Below, piece after piece: positions 28,028 through 37,209 of a stretch of 64,000 nucleotides of DNA. The DNA is from G963704535 sp963704535 (GTDB lineage Bacteria; Chloroflexota; Chloroflexia; Chloroflexales; Roseiflexaceae): contig OY969916.1 of assembly GCA_963704535.1 (NCBI GenBank), forward strand, positions 8,494,001-8,558,000, given 5' to 3'. A program made the translations under genes and the position numbers. Every line of letters begins with the position of its first letter. The stretch's first letter is position 1. The notes beneath the pieces were generated by a model that was not told the origin of the DNA, did no database searches, and saw nothing but the letters and a program-made list of their open reading frames with translations.

Positions 28028-30097
28028 ATGAAGTTCGCCGAGCTGGAGCTGTCCCTCCACCACCGCGACAGCGGGAGCTACGCCGTTGAGATGCGATTCA
28101 GCCGGCCCGACAGCGACACCGACGAGCGCCCGCTGCGCGACCCGGCCACCGTGCAGTTTGACTTCGAGCAACTGCGCCAACTGGCGCTCAGCCCCGACGA
28201 GTACGGGCGGGCGCTGGGGGCGAGCCTGTTCGCCGACCCGGCGGTCCAGGCGGCCTTCGCCCAGGTACAGGCGGTCGCCCAGAGCCTCGACACCGATATG
28301 GCGCTGCGGATGCGGCTGTTCGTCGGCCCCAGCGCGCCCGAGCTGCACAGTCTGCGTTGGGAGAGCCTGCGCGACCCCCAGGACGGCACTGCGCTGCTGA
28401 TGGGCGAGCACCTGCTGTTCTCACGCTACCTGAGCAGTTCGGACTGGCGGCCGGTCAAGCTGCGCCCCAAAGGCTCCCTGCGCGCGCTCCTCGTAATCGC
28501 CAACCCCACCGGATTGGAGAAGTACCAGCCCGACGGCAAGCCGCTGGCGGCGGTCGACGTGCAGGGCGAGCTGGCCCGCGCCCGCGCCAGCCTGGGCGAC
28601 ACCATCCAGGTCAGCGAACTGGCCTCCTCAGGCAGCGCCACGCTCGAGCGCATCGCCGCCGTGCTGCGCGAGGGCTACGACATCCTGTACCTGGTCTGCC
28701 ACGGCGCGCTGATCAAGGGCGAGCCGCGGCTGTGGCTGGAGAAGGAGAGCGGCGAGGTGGCGGTGACGGCTGGCAGTGAGCTAGTGACGCGGATCAAGGA
28801 GCTTCAGCAGCGACCGCGGCTGATCATGCTGGCCTCGTGCCAGAGCGCCGGGGGCGGCGAGGATGAGCGCAGCGCCGATGTGGGCGGGGCGCTGGCGACG
28901 CTGGGGCCGCGGCTGGCCGAGGCCGGGGTGCCGGCGGTGCTGGCGATGCAGGGCTCGGTGCTGATGAAGACCGTGGCGGCGTTCATGCCGGTATTCTTTC
29001 AGGAGTTGCAGCGCGACGGCCAGATCGACCGGGCGATGTCGGTGGCGCGCGGCGCGGTGCGCCATCAGCCCGACTACTGGATGCCGGTGCTGTTTACACG
29101 CCTCAAGAGTGGCCGCATATGGTACGTGCCCGGCTTCGGCGACGACCGTCAGTCGTTCGAGAAGTGGCCTTCGCTGATCCGCAGCATTCGCCTGGGCCGC
29201 TGCACCCCCATCCTCGGCTCGGGCCTGATCGAGCCGCTGATCGGCTCGACCCGCGAGATCGCCCAGCTGTGGGCCGAGACCCACGGCTTCCCCATGGACC
29301 CGCACGAGCGCGAGGACCTGCCCCAGGTCGCCCAGTACGTAGCGGTCCACCTAGACGAGCAGTTCATCCGCGACGAGCTGGGCCAGACGGTGCGCCGGCA
29401 ACTGCTCCAGCGGCACCGGGCGCTCCTGCCCACTGCGACGGATCAGTCGCCGCTGAACGAGCTGCTCGCGGCGGTGGGCGCGGCCTGGCGCGAGCGCGAT
29501 CCGGCCGAGCCGCACCGGGTGCTGGCGAGCCAGCCCTTCCCGATCTACATCACCACCAACGCCGACTCGCTGCTGGAGTTGGCGCTTGAGGCCGCCGGCA
29601 AGCAGCCGCAGGTGGCGCTCTGCCCCTGGAATGAGTACATCGAAGTATCGCAGGAGGACCTTGAGGAAGATCCGACTCCGCAGCGACCGCTGGTCTACCA
29701 TCTCTTCGGTCGGCTTGAGGAGCCTGACTCGCTGGTGCTGACCGAGGACGACTATTTCAACTACCTGATCGGCGTGACCAGCAACAAGGAGCTGATCCCC
29801 GAGGGGGTCCGGCGCGCGCTGGCCGACACGGCGCTGCTGTTCCTGGGCTTCCGCATCGACGACTGGGATTTCCGGGTGCTGTTCCGCAGCTTCATGAGCC
29901 AGGAGGGCCGCGGCCGCCGCCGTAAGTACACCCACGTGGCCGGGCAGATCGACCCGGAGGGCGGGCGCATCCACGAGCCGGAACGCGCCCGCCGCTACCT
30001 CGAAAACTACTTCCAGGTCTCCGACATCAGCATCTTTTGGGGCAGCACCGAGGACTTCATGCGCGAACTGGTCGGGAAGCTGGCGACGACGAAATGA
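28028..30097 (+). CDS. CHAT protease-like and SIR2-like fusion protein
   Basis: A 689-residue protein; AAGGA lies eight bases before ATG 28028. The N-terminal 150 residues have no recognised domain. The CHAT caspase-fold domain (about 155-350) has the His in YLVCHGALI (near 226) and the Cys in MLASCQSAGGG (near 271), both catalytic residues. The C-terminal half (about 385-640) looks like a SIR2-type NAD-binding module: CTPILGSGLIEP, PIYITTNADSLLE, VYHLFGRLE and LLFLGFRIDDWDF, as in SIR2_2/SIR2-like defence proteins. The expected actions are peptide cleavage plus NAD hydrolysis or ADP-ribose chemistry. It lies 6 bp before the nSTAND gene, so that ATPase probably controls it. Confidence 0.82.
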   Translation: MKFAELELSLHHRDSGSYAVEMRFSRPDSDTDERPLRDPATVQFDFEQLRQLALSPDEYGRALGASLFADPAVQAAFAQVQAVAQSLDTDMALRMRLFVGPSAPELHSLRWESLRDPQDGTALLMGEHLLFSRYLSSSDWRPVKLRPKGSLRALLVIANPTGLEKYQPDGKPLAAVDVQGELARARASLGDTIQVSELASSGSATLERIAAVLREGYDILYLVCHGALIKGEPRLWLEKESGEVAVTAGSELVTRIKELQQRPRLIMLASCQSAGGGEDERSADVGGALATLGPRLAEAGVPAVLAMQGSVLMKTVAAFMPVFFQELQRDGQIDRAMSVARGAVRHQPDYWMPVLFTRLKSGRIWYVPGFGDDRQSFEKWPSLIRSIRLGRCTPILGSGLIEPLIGSTREIAQLWAETHGFPMDPHEREDLPQVAQYVAVHLDEQFIRDELGQTVRRQLLQRHRALLPTATDQSPLNELLAAVGAAWRERDPAEPHRVLASQPFPIYITTNADSLLELALEAAGKQPQVALCPWNEYIEVSQEDLEEDPTPQRPLVYHLFGRLEEPDSLVLTEDDYFNYLIGVTSNKELIPEGVRRALADTALLFLGFRIDDWDFRVLFRSFMSQEGRGRRRKYTHVAGQIDPEGGRIHEPERARRYLENYFQVSDISIFWGSTEDFMRELVGKLATTK

Positions 30098-30103
30098 GGG
30101 CCT

Positions 30104-33100
30104 ATGACCACCGCGACCACAACACGGCCTAACCCCTACGTCGGGCCACGCTCATTCACCAGGGGCGAGATGCTCTATGGGCGCGAGCGGGAGACCAGCA
30201 AGCTGCTCAACCTGCTGATCGCCGAGCGGATCGTGCTGCTCTACTCGCCCTCCGGCGCCGGCAAGACCTCGCTGGTCCAGGCCGCCCTGATCCCGCAACT
30301 CGAGGCCGAGGGCTTCGCCGTGCTGCCGGTGATCCGCGTCAGCGTCGAGCCGCCGCTCGCCACAGCCGCCGACCGCCGACCACCGGCCACCGACGGCAAC
30401 ACGCAACACGCAACACGCAACACGCAACAGGGGCAACCGACAACGGACAACGGACAACGTAAGGGCGTATTGCATACGCTCCCAGTAGACCACGGACATC
30501 CAGTCAATCGCTATATCCTGAGCGCGCTGCTCTCGCTCGAAGAGGGCCTCCCAGCCGACCGGCAGCTGCCTGTGGAGCGCCTGGTCCAGATGACGCTGGC
30601 CGACTATCTGCACCACCGTGAGGACGATCTGGAGGGGTCTGACGGGACAGTACTGGTCTTCGACCAGTTCGAGGAGATCCTGACGAACGACCCGGCCGAC
30701 CGGGCGACTAAGGAGGCGTTCTTTGCCCAGGTCGGCGCGGCGCTGCGCGACCGGCAGCGCTGGGCGCTGTTCTCGATGCGCGAGGACTACCTGGCGCCGC
30801 TCGACCCGTACCTGCGCCCGATCCCGACGCGGCTCGGCAACACCTTCCGCCTGGACTTGCTCGACGAGAAGGCCGCCCGCATGGCGATGCAGCAGCCCGC
30901 CCGCGCCGCCGGCATCACTTTCACCGACGCCGCCGCTACGGCTTTGGCCGACGACCTACGCAAGGTGCGCGTGCAAGGTTCCGACAGCACGACGCGCGAG
31001 CAGCACGGGTTGTATGTCGAGCCGGTCCAGCTCCAGGTGGTCTGCTATCGCCTCTGGGAGCAGTTGCCCCTTGACGACTTGGAAATTGGGGTCGAGGATG
31101 TGGCAGCGGTCGGCGACGTTGACCAGGCGCTGACCGCCTACTACGCCGACCGGGTCGCCGTGATCGCGGCCAAGGCCGGCGTGCCCGAGCGGGCCATCCG
31201 CGAGTGGTTCGACCACCAACTGATCACCGACCAGGGCATCCGCGGGCAGGTGCTCAGGGGCGCCGAGGCGAGCGGTGGGCTGCCCAACCAGGCGATCAAC
31301 CCGCTGATCAACGCCCACCTGGTGCGCCGCGAGGAGCGCCGCGGCGCGACCTGGTTCGAGCTGGCCCACGACCGGCTGATCGAGCCGGTGCATAGGGACA
31401 ATATCGCATGGTTGGAGGCCCACCTAGGCCCGCTGCAACGCCAGGCGGCGCTGTGGCGGCAGCAGAGCCGCCCGGAAGGGCTGCTGCTGCGCGACCGCAA
31501 GCTGGTCGAGGCCGAGGCGTGGGCCGCCGCTAACCCCGGCGAGCTGACCGCAGTCGAGCACGACTTCCTCGATGCCTGCCGCAATCTCCGCGAGATCATC
31601 GCGCGCGCGCGCCGCACCAACCGGATCATTCGCATCCTGGCGATGGCCGCCAGCTTGGTCAGCATCATCGCGATCTTCCTGTTCGTGCTCGCCCTCAACG
31701 CCAGGCAGGACGCAGTGGACAAGGCCAGGCTCGCGGCGGAGGCCCAGGAGAAGGCACAGGATGAGGCAACGCGGGCGCGGGCGGCCGAGGACGATGCCAA
31801 GCAGCAAAAGCAACTTGCGCTCGTGCGCCAACTCGCCTCCCAGTCGCTGGAGAGCCGCGAGCAGCGCCCGCAGCGGGCGTTGCTGCTGGCGCTCGAGTCC
31901 CTCAAGGCCATGAACCAGGCCGGCGACCGCGTGCTTGAGGCCGAAAGCGCGCTGCGCCAGGCCCTCGGGACCATCGGCGGGGTCCCGTTCGGCAGCCACA
32001 CCAGCGAGATCGACGCGCTGGCCTTCAGCAACGACGGGCGCAGCGTGGCAAGCAGTGGCGGCGACGGGATCATCCGGTTGTGGAACGTGGACCGGCCGGG
32101 GGCCGCCCCGCTGGAGCTGAACGGCGGCTACTTCCAGAAGCTGGCGTTCAGCCCTGATGGGCGCTACCTGGTCGGCAGTAGCGGCGACGGCTCGCTGCTG
32201 CTGTGGAAGGTGGCGCAGCCGGTGATCGAGTCGGTCCAGTTGGTGAAGGTGCAGATGACTGCGGAAACAGGCGCCTATGTGTTTACCCCCTCGCTGGCGT
32301 TCAGCCCCGATGGGCGCTACCTGGCCGCCAACAACCAGACCTCCCCGATGCTCTGGGATCTGGCGGACCTGGCGCCGAAACCCATACTGCTGCCAGGGGA
32401 GCAGTCGCTGGTGGCGGCACTGGCGTTCAGCCCCGATGGGCGCTACCTGGTAACCGCCAGCGACGCCGTGCGGTTGTGGGACCTCGCCAACCTCGCCGCC
32501 GAGCCGGTGATCCTCCCCGATCCGAACGTCCCCGTCGAGGTGCTGGCGTTTAGCCCCGATGGGCGCCACCTGGCGATCGGCGGCGACGGGACAATGTGGC
32601 TCTGGAGCCAGGATACCCCCGACGCCGAGCCCGCCGAACTGCCTGGGAGTTCCGGCCCGCTCTCGGCGCTGGCCTTCAGCCCCGACGGGCGCTACTTGGC
32701 CGCCGACGGCGACGACAACACTATCCTGCTGTGGGACCTCAACGACCAGACGGCTAAGCCGACCGTGCTGCGCGGCCACACCGACTTCATCGCCGCGCTA
32801 GCTTTCATGCCCAACAGCCCCTATCTGGTCAGTGGGAGCGCCGACGGCACACTGCGGCGCTGGGACACGGCCGACCCAGCCCTCTCCTCCACGACGCTGT
32901 ATGGCCACGATGGCCCGGTGACGAGCCTGTCCATCAGCCCTGATGGGCGCCACTTGGTCAGTGGGGGCGCCGACGGCACGCTGCGATTGTGGGCCATGAC
33001 CGACCTCGACCAGAACCAGACCGACGCCTCGCGGGTCCTACTCGGCTACGCCGGCGGCGTGGCGACGGTCCAATTCACTCCCGACCGGCAGGGGCTGATC

Positions 33101-34999
33101 GTCAGCGGGAACGACGGCCCGGTGCAGGTATGGGATCTGGAGGGCGCCGTGCCGGTCCAGCCCTACGAGATCCCGGGGACGATTGCGCTCGACTCGACCG
33201 GGAAGCTGCTGCTCAGCAAGGAGCTGCGCTACCTGATCGCCCAAGACGACACCGGGACCTTGCGCCGTTGGAACCTTGCCGAGTTTACCGCCGACCCGTC
33301 CTTGATACCCAGCAACACGGACCTGCCCCAAGTGATAGCCAGCAGCGCGGATCTGCGCTATCTGCTCGTCAGCGCCGAGGGAGTGCTGCGCCGCTGGGAC
33401 ATGACCGACCCGGCGGCGGAGGTAACGCTCGGCCAGGTTTCCCCCGAGACGAACAGCCCGGATGGGCGCTATATCATCATAGCCGACGAAAACCAGCAAG
33501 ATCAGGTATGGGATCTTGAGGGCGCCGCCACCCTGATTGACACCCTTCCCGCTTCGACGCAGGTGCTGGACCTGAACCGGCGCTACCTGCTGACCCTCGA
33601 TTCTGACGATGGGGTGCAGCTGCGGGACCTGGCAAACCCGACGGCTGGCCCCGTCCCGCTCCAGGGCTTGAGCCGCGGCCTGTCGCTGCGGTTCAGCCCC
33701 GACGAGCGCTACCTGATCGGCGACAATAGCGGCAACAATCAGGACAGCCGGGCGTGGCGCTGGGATCTGACCGACCTTGCCGCTGAGCCGGCAGTGCTGC
33801 GTGGGTTCAATGCCTCTGCCGGCGTTCAGGAGTTTACCCCCAACGGCCGCTACCTGATTACCGCCGGCGACAATGGGACACTGCAGCGCTGGGACCTGAC
33901 CAACCCGGCGGCTGGCCCAGTGGAGCTGCGCGGCTATGACAACACCCTGGCAGATCGCGAAATCAACCCAAGAATGCAGTCCAGCCCCGATGGCCGCTAT
34001 ATCCTGGTCGACGCCCTCGACAATACGCTGCGGCTGTGGGACACCGACAACCCGCGCGCGCCGGCGGTCGACCTGCGCGGACATGACGACTGGATCTCCG
34101 AGGTCGCATTCAGTCCGGACGGAACGCTGCTCGCCACCGCGAGCAACGACGACACCACGCGGCTATGGGACCTGACCGACCTGTCCGCCGACCCGCTGGT
34201 GCTGCGCGGGCATAAGGGCGACGTCGTCAGCGTCGCGTTCAGCCCCGACGGCACCTACCTGGTGACGGGCAGCAACGACGGGACGGCGCGGCTGTGGCAC
34301 ATGAAGGTCGACCAACTGACCGAGGTGGCATGCACGACGGTGGGCCGTAATCTGAGCTGGGCCGAGTGGCAACAGACCTTCGACGATACGCCCTACGACA
34401 AGACCTGCCCGCACCTGCCCATCCACCCCAGCTTTATCGAGGCCGGACGCGATCTTGCGCGGCGGGGCGACCAGGAGAGCTGGGATCAGGCGATCACGCT
34501 ATTCCGCCGGGCGCAGGAGCTGGAGCCGGGCCTCAAGCTGGACCCGGAGGCGGAGGTGCGCCGCGCTTTCGCCCCCATCTTGCTGGCGCAGGGCGAGAAC
34601 TTGGCCTACCAGGGCAAGATCGACGAAGCCCGCGCGGCGTACGCCCAGGCGCAAGAGTACGACCCCGACCTCGAGATCGACGCCCTGAGCTGGTATACCT
34701 TGTGCTGGAACGGCAGCGTGTGGGGCCGCGTGGCCGCCGTCCTCGACGACTGCGAGCGCGCCGTCGCCACCTCCCCGCCGGATCAGCTAGGCAGCTTCCA
34801 GTCCGCCCGCGGCATGGCCCGCGCGCTGACTGGGGACCGCAAGGGCGCGATCGAGGATCTCAAGGCCCATCTAGCCTGGAGCGAAGCTCAATTGCTCGGC
34901 GCCGAGTACGTGGACCAGGTTCGCAGCTGGATCGCGAGCCTGGAGGCAGGCGGCCAGCCGTTCGACGAGGCCACGCTCAGGGGGCTGCGCGGCGAGTGA
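30104..34999 (+). CDS. nSTAND ATPase with TM helix, WD40 propellers and TPR tail
   Basis: A 1,631-residue protein. It starts with NPYVGPRSFTRGEMLYGRE, the entry motif of novel-STAND ATPases. Walker A is LYSPSGAGKTSLVQAA (about 46-61), Walker B VLVFDQFEEILT (about 183-194), and an arginine-finger-like SMREDYLAPLDPYL follows. A winged-helix region (FELAHDRLIEPV) leads to a transmembrane helix (ILAMAASLVSIIAIFLFVLA, about 510-530). Then come about 14 WD40 blades (AFSPDGRYLVTGSNDGTARL type, about 625-1400), and a TPR-like C-terminus (about 1440-1631). STAND proteins oligomerise on ligand sensing; WD40 and TPR usually sense. Residues about 86-130 are encoded by an inserted repeat between early strands of the ATPase. 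Partner: the CHAT-SIR2 gene. Confidence 0.85.
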   Translation: MTTATTTRPNPYVGPRSFTRGEMLYGRERETSKLLNLLIAERIVLLYSPSGAGKTSLVQAALIPQLEAEGFAVLPVIRVSVEPPLATAADRRPPATDGNTQHATRNTQQGQPTTDNGQRKGVLHTLPVDHGHPVNRYILSALLSLEEGLPADRQLPVERLVQMTLADYLHHREDDLEGSDGTVLVFDQFEEILTNDPADRATKEAFFAQVGAALRDRQRWALFSMREDYLAPLDPYLRPIPTRLGNTFRLDLLDEKAARMAMQQPARAAGITFTDAAATALADDLRKVRVQGSDSTTREQHGLYVEPVQLQVVCYRLWEQLPLDDLEIGVEDVAAVGDVDQALTAYYADRVAVIAAKAGVPERAIREWFDHQLITDQGIRGQVLRGAEASGGLPNQAINPLINAHLVRREERRGATWFELAHDRLIEPVHRDNIAWLEAHLGPLQRQAALWRQQSRPEGLLLRDRKLVEAEAWAAANPGELTAVEHDFLDACRNLREIIARARRTNRIIRILAMAASLVSIIAIFLFVLALNARQDAVDKARLAAEAQEKAQDEATRARAAEDDAKQQKQLALVRQLASQSLESREQRPQRALLLALESLKAMNQAGDRVLEAESALRQALGTIGGVPFGSHTSEIDALAFSNDGRSVASSGGDGIIRLWNVDRPGAAPLELNGGYFQKLAFSPDGRYLVGSSGDGSLLLWKVAQPVIESVQLVKVQMTAETGAYVFTPSLAFSPDGRYLAANNQTSPMLWDLADLAPKPILLPGEQSLVAALAFSPDGRYLVTASDAVRLWDLANLAAEPVILPDPNVPVEVLAFSPDGRHLAIGGDGTMWLWSQDTPDAEPAELPGSSGPLSALAFSPDGRYLAADGDDNTILLWDLNDQTAKPTVLRGHTDFIAALAFMPNSPYLVSGSADGTLRRWDTADPALSSTTLYGHDGPVTSLSISPDGRHLVSGGADGTLRLWAMTDLDQNQTDASRVLLGYAGGVATVQFTPDRQGLIVSGNDGPVQVWDLEGAVPVQPYEIPGTIALDSTGKLLLSKELRYLIAQDDTGTLRRWNLAEFTADPSLIPSNTDLPQVIASSADLRYLLVSAEGVLRRWDMTDPAAEVTLGQVSPETNSPDGRYIIIADENQQDQVWDLEGAATLIDTLPASTQVLDLNRRYLLTLDSDDGVQLRDLANPTAGPVPLQGLSRGLSLRFSPDERYLIGDNSGNNQDSRAWRWDLTDLAAEPAVLRGFNASAGVQEFTPNGRYLITAGDNGTLQRWDLTNPAAGPVELRGYDNTLADREINPRMQSSPDGRYILVDALDNTLRLWDTDNPRAPAVDLRGHDDWISEVAFSPDGTLLATASNDDTTRLWDLTDLSADPLVLRGHKGDVVSVAFSPDGTYLVTGSNDGTARLWHMKVDQLTEVACTTVGRNLSWAEWQQTFDDTPYDKTCPHLPIHPSFIEAGRDLARRGDQESWDQAITLFRRAQELEPGLKLDPEAEVRRAFAPILLAQGENLAYQGKIDEARAAYAQAQEYDPDLEIDALSWYTLCWNGSVWGRVAAVLDDCERAVATSPPDQLGSFQSARGMARALTGDRKGAIEDLKAHLAWSEAQLLGAEYVDQVRSWIASLEAGGQPFDEATLRGLRGE
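30397..30479. repeat. Composite intergenic-type repeat inside the nSTAND gene
   Basis: acacgca heptamers (30397-30430), caacgga units (30435-30458) and a 21-bp palindromic unit (30459-30479, matching 4251-4271 in reverse) lie in frame within the coding region. They encode NTQHATRNTQQG and nearby residues. Confidence 0.85.
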
Positions 35000-35107
35000 G
35001 CAGTAGTGCTTGCAGCGCAGGGCCGCGCGAACGTGATTGAGAAGACGTGGGGCTTGGCTGACATGGCGAAGAGCTTCTCTGTAAATATAGCGTTCCTAAA
35101 TGAGTTA

Positions 35108-35150
35108 TAAAAGGGGGTGTGGGGGAAGCCCCCACAAAAACCCCTTCCCA
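35108..35150. repeat. R1-like palindrome in the 35000-35309 gap
   Basis: A variant R1 unit (gggggtgtgggggaagccccc core). The rest of the 310-bp gap holds a weak promoter candidate for the next gene, TTGACC at 35266-35271 with TATTCC at 35288-35293 (16-bp spacer). No terminator for the nSTAND gene was recognised. Confidence 0.65.
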
Positions 35151-35309
35151 CTTTACAACCCTGATAGGAATGCTATAGTGTGGTCAGTCGGGTTGACAGC
35201 GCTTGTCGGCGGGGTTCTTACTCGTGCCCAGGATGTAGGTTAGCCCAGATCGCCAAACTGTGTACTTGACCATACCACAATTTGGTGTATTCCAACTAAA
35301 GAGACTATC

Positions 35310-37184
35310 ATGGGGCGCATGAACATTGCTGCAACTCCAGCCCATCTTGGTGGGCACCATGATATGACGCAGATGGACGAGGCCGTGCTCGACTACCTGC
35401 TGCGTCGCTACGATATCAGAAGCATGCTGGATGTCGGCTGTGGCCCAGGGGGAATGGTCGACGCGGCGCGGCAGCGTGCGGTGCTCGCCATCGGAATCGA
35501 CGGCGATCCAGCTGTGGCGGATGCCCGTAGGTTCATTCTTTGCCACGACTACACACTTGGGCCACTGCCATGGACTGCAACCGACCTGGTCTGGTCAGTC
35601 GAATTCGTTGAGCACGTCGCGGCCGATTATGTCGAAAACTTTCTGGCCACGTTTCGCGCCGGCCGCGTCCTGCTTATGTCGCACGCGCTGCCGGGCCAGG
35701 AAGGGTACCATCACGTGAACTGCCAGCCCGAGACCTACTGGCGCGCTCGGCTCGGCGCGGATGGCTGGACCTGCGACGAAGAGGCGACGGCTTGGGTCCG
35801 TGCGAATGCAACAAACTACTATATGTGCCGCACGGGGATGGTATGGGTGCGCCACGCCGCCGAAGCGCTGCCGGGTATCTGGCAGGATACGCACCGACCG
35901 CACGATCTGGTCGCACACGATCAAGATGATATCCAGACATTTCAGAATACCTGGGAGCTTGACTGGCTTTACACGCTCTACTGCCACCACCGGCCGCAGG
36001 TGGTGTGCGAGATCGGCACGTTCTGGGGCGGGACGCTGCGCGAGTGGCTGCGACCCTCAGCCTGGCGCGCGACGGTCGTCAGCATCGATCTACCGCAGCC
36101 GGGAGCCTATAACCCCGAGCGCTGGCAGGCGTGGGCGAAGCACAGCGGCCACAGATTGATCTGCCTAGCTGGCGATAGCGCCAGCGCGGCGGTGCTGGAG
36201 CAGGCGCGCGAGTGTGCGCCGTTTGACTGGCTGTTTATCGACGGCGACCACGGCTACGACAGCGTGCGGCGCGATTGGGAGAACTATCGGGGCATGGTTC
36301 GCCCAGGCGGGATCATCGCCTTCCATGACATCAACGAGCGGCCGGACTACGGCGTCGCGGCCCTCTGGCGCGAAATCCAGCGCCAGGGCTATGTCACCCA
36401 GGAGATCAACGCCCAGGCGCCCGGGCTCTGCGGGATCGGGGTCGTGTACCTTCCACGGCATCAGCGAGTGACCCGGTTAGTGCGCCTCGACCCTTCGGCA
36501 CAAGACGCAGGCGTGGAGCTGGGTCACGCGGAGGATCGACGCCCAGGGAGAGGGGTTGTGCAGGAAAGGGGCTATGTCATGACCGAGCGGCTGCATGTGA
36601 TCACAGCTTGCACCCGGCCTCAGAACCTCCCGGAGCTGGCGCGCAGTCTCTCGAACGTGCGCGAGATGTTCGGCCTGCATTGGTGGATTGTGCTGGATAT
36701 GGCGCCGCGTCCCTTTCCATCGGAGCTGCGGAATCTGATCAGCGAATGGGCGGAGCACCTGACAGTCTTTTTCTGGGATCAACCGACCCCAGGCGCGTGG
36801 GGGCATCCGCAGCGCTCGGCGGCGCTCAATTATATCGACGAGCCGCATGCCTGGGTCTGGACTCTGGACGACGACAACCTGTGCCATCCGGACTTTGGGG
36901 CGTGGCTGATCGAGGCGATCCGCAAACATCCCGCCGCCAGGGCGATTGTGTTCGCACAAGACCGCGCCCATGAGGGGATTCTGCATGCGGGGCCGGGAAA
37001 TTTGCGAACGGGCGGCGTGGATACGGCGCAATACGTCGTGCGGCGCGATCTGATCGGCAGCGAGCGCGTGCAGTCTATACCAGGCGACGATGGCGGCTTC
37101 ATTCAGCGCATCTATCAGCGCGCGCCGGAGCAGTTCGTCTTTATCGACGGAGTTGTCACCTGGTATAATTGGCTCAGGCGCTGA
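35310..37184 (+). CDS. Methyltransferase pair fused to glycosyltransferase-like domain
   Basis: A 624-residue open frame with three modules. Residues about 20-190 form a class I SAM methyltransferase (MLDVGCGPGGMVDAA, then WSVEFVEHV). Residues about 215-380 form a second Rossmann methyltransferase of the Methyltransf_24/CmcI-like type (VVCEIGTFWGGTLREWL, DWLFIDGDHGYDSVRRDWEN, GGIIAFHDI). From residue 424 (MTERLHVITACTRPQNLPEL) a nucleotide-sugar transferase-like domain has WVWTLDDDNLCHPDF (DDD metal motif). Residues 385-423 look non-domain, and AGGAAAGGGG precedes the internal ATG at 36579. Thus the third module may be a separate gene whose upstream stop (TGA near 36469 in the next frame) was lost by an indel. 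It is transcribed away from the eCIS-linked sugar genes. Confidence 0.7.
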   Translation: MGRMNIAATPAHLGGHHDMTQMDEAVLDYLLRRYDIRSMLDVGCGPGGMVDAARQRAVLAIGIDGDPAVADARRFILCHDYTLGPLPWTATDLVWSVEFVEHVAADYVENFLATFRAGRVLLMSHALPGQEGYHHVNCQPETYWRARLGADGWTCDEEATAWVRANATNYYMCRTGMVWVRHAAEALPGIWQDTHRPHDLVAHDQDDIQTFQNTWELDWLYTLYCHHRPQVVCEIGTFWGGTLREWLRPSAWRATVVSIDLPQPGAYNPERWQAWAKHSGHRLICLAGDSASAAVLEQARECAPFDWLFIDGDHGYDSVRRDWENYRGMVRPGGIIAFHDINERPDYGVAALWREIQRQGYVTQEINAQAPGLCGIGVVYLPRHQRVTRLVRLDPSAQDAGVELGHAEDRRPGRGVVQERGYVMTERLHVITACTRPQNLPELARSLSNVREMFGLHWWIVLDMAPRPFPSELRNLISEWAEHLTVFFWDQPTPGAWGHPQRSAALNYIDEPHAWVWTLDDDNLCHPDFGAWLIEAIRKHPAARAIVFAQDRAHEGILHAGPGNLRTGGVDTAQYVVRRDLIGSERVQSIPGDDGGFIQRIYQRAPEQFVFIDGVVTWYNWLRR

Positions 37185-37209
37185 GCTTTCTGGGTGCGAC
37201 AATCTGGCA

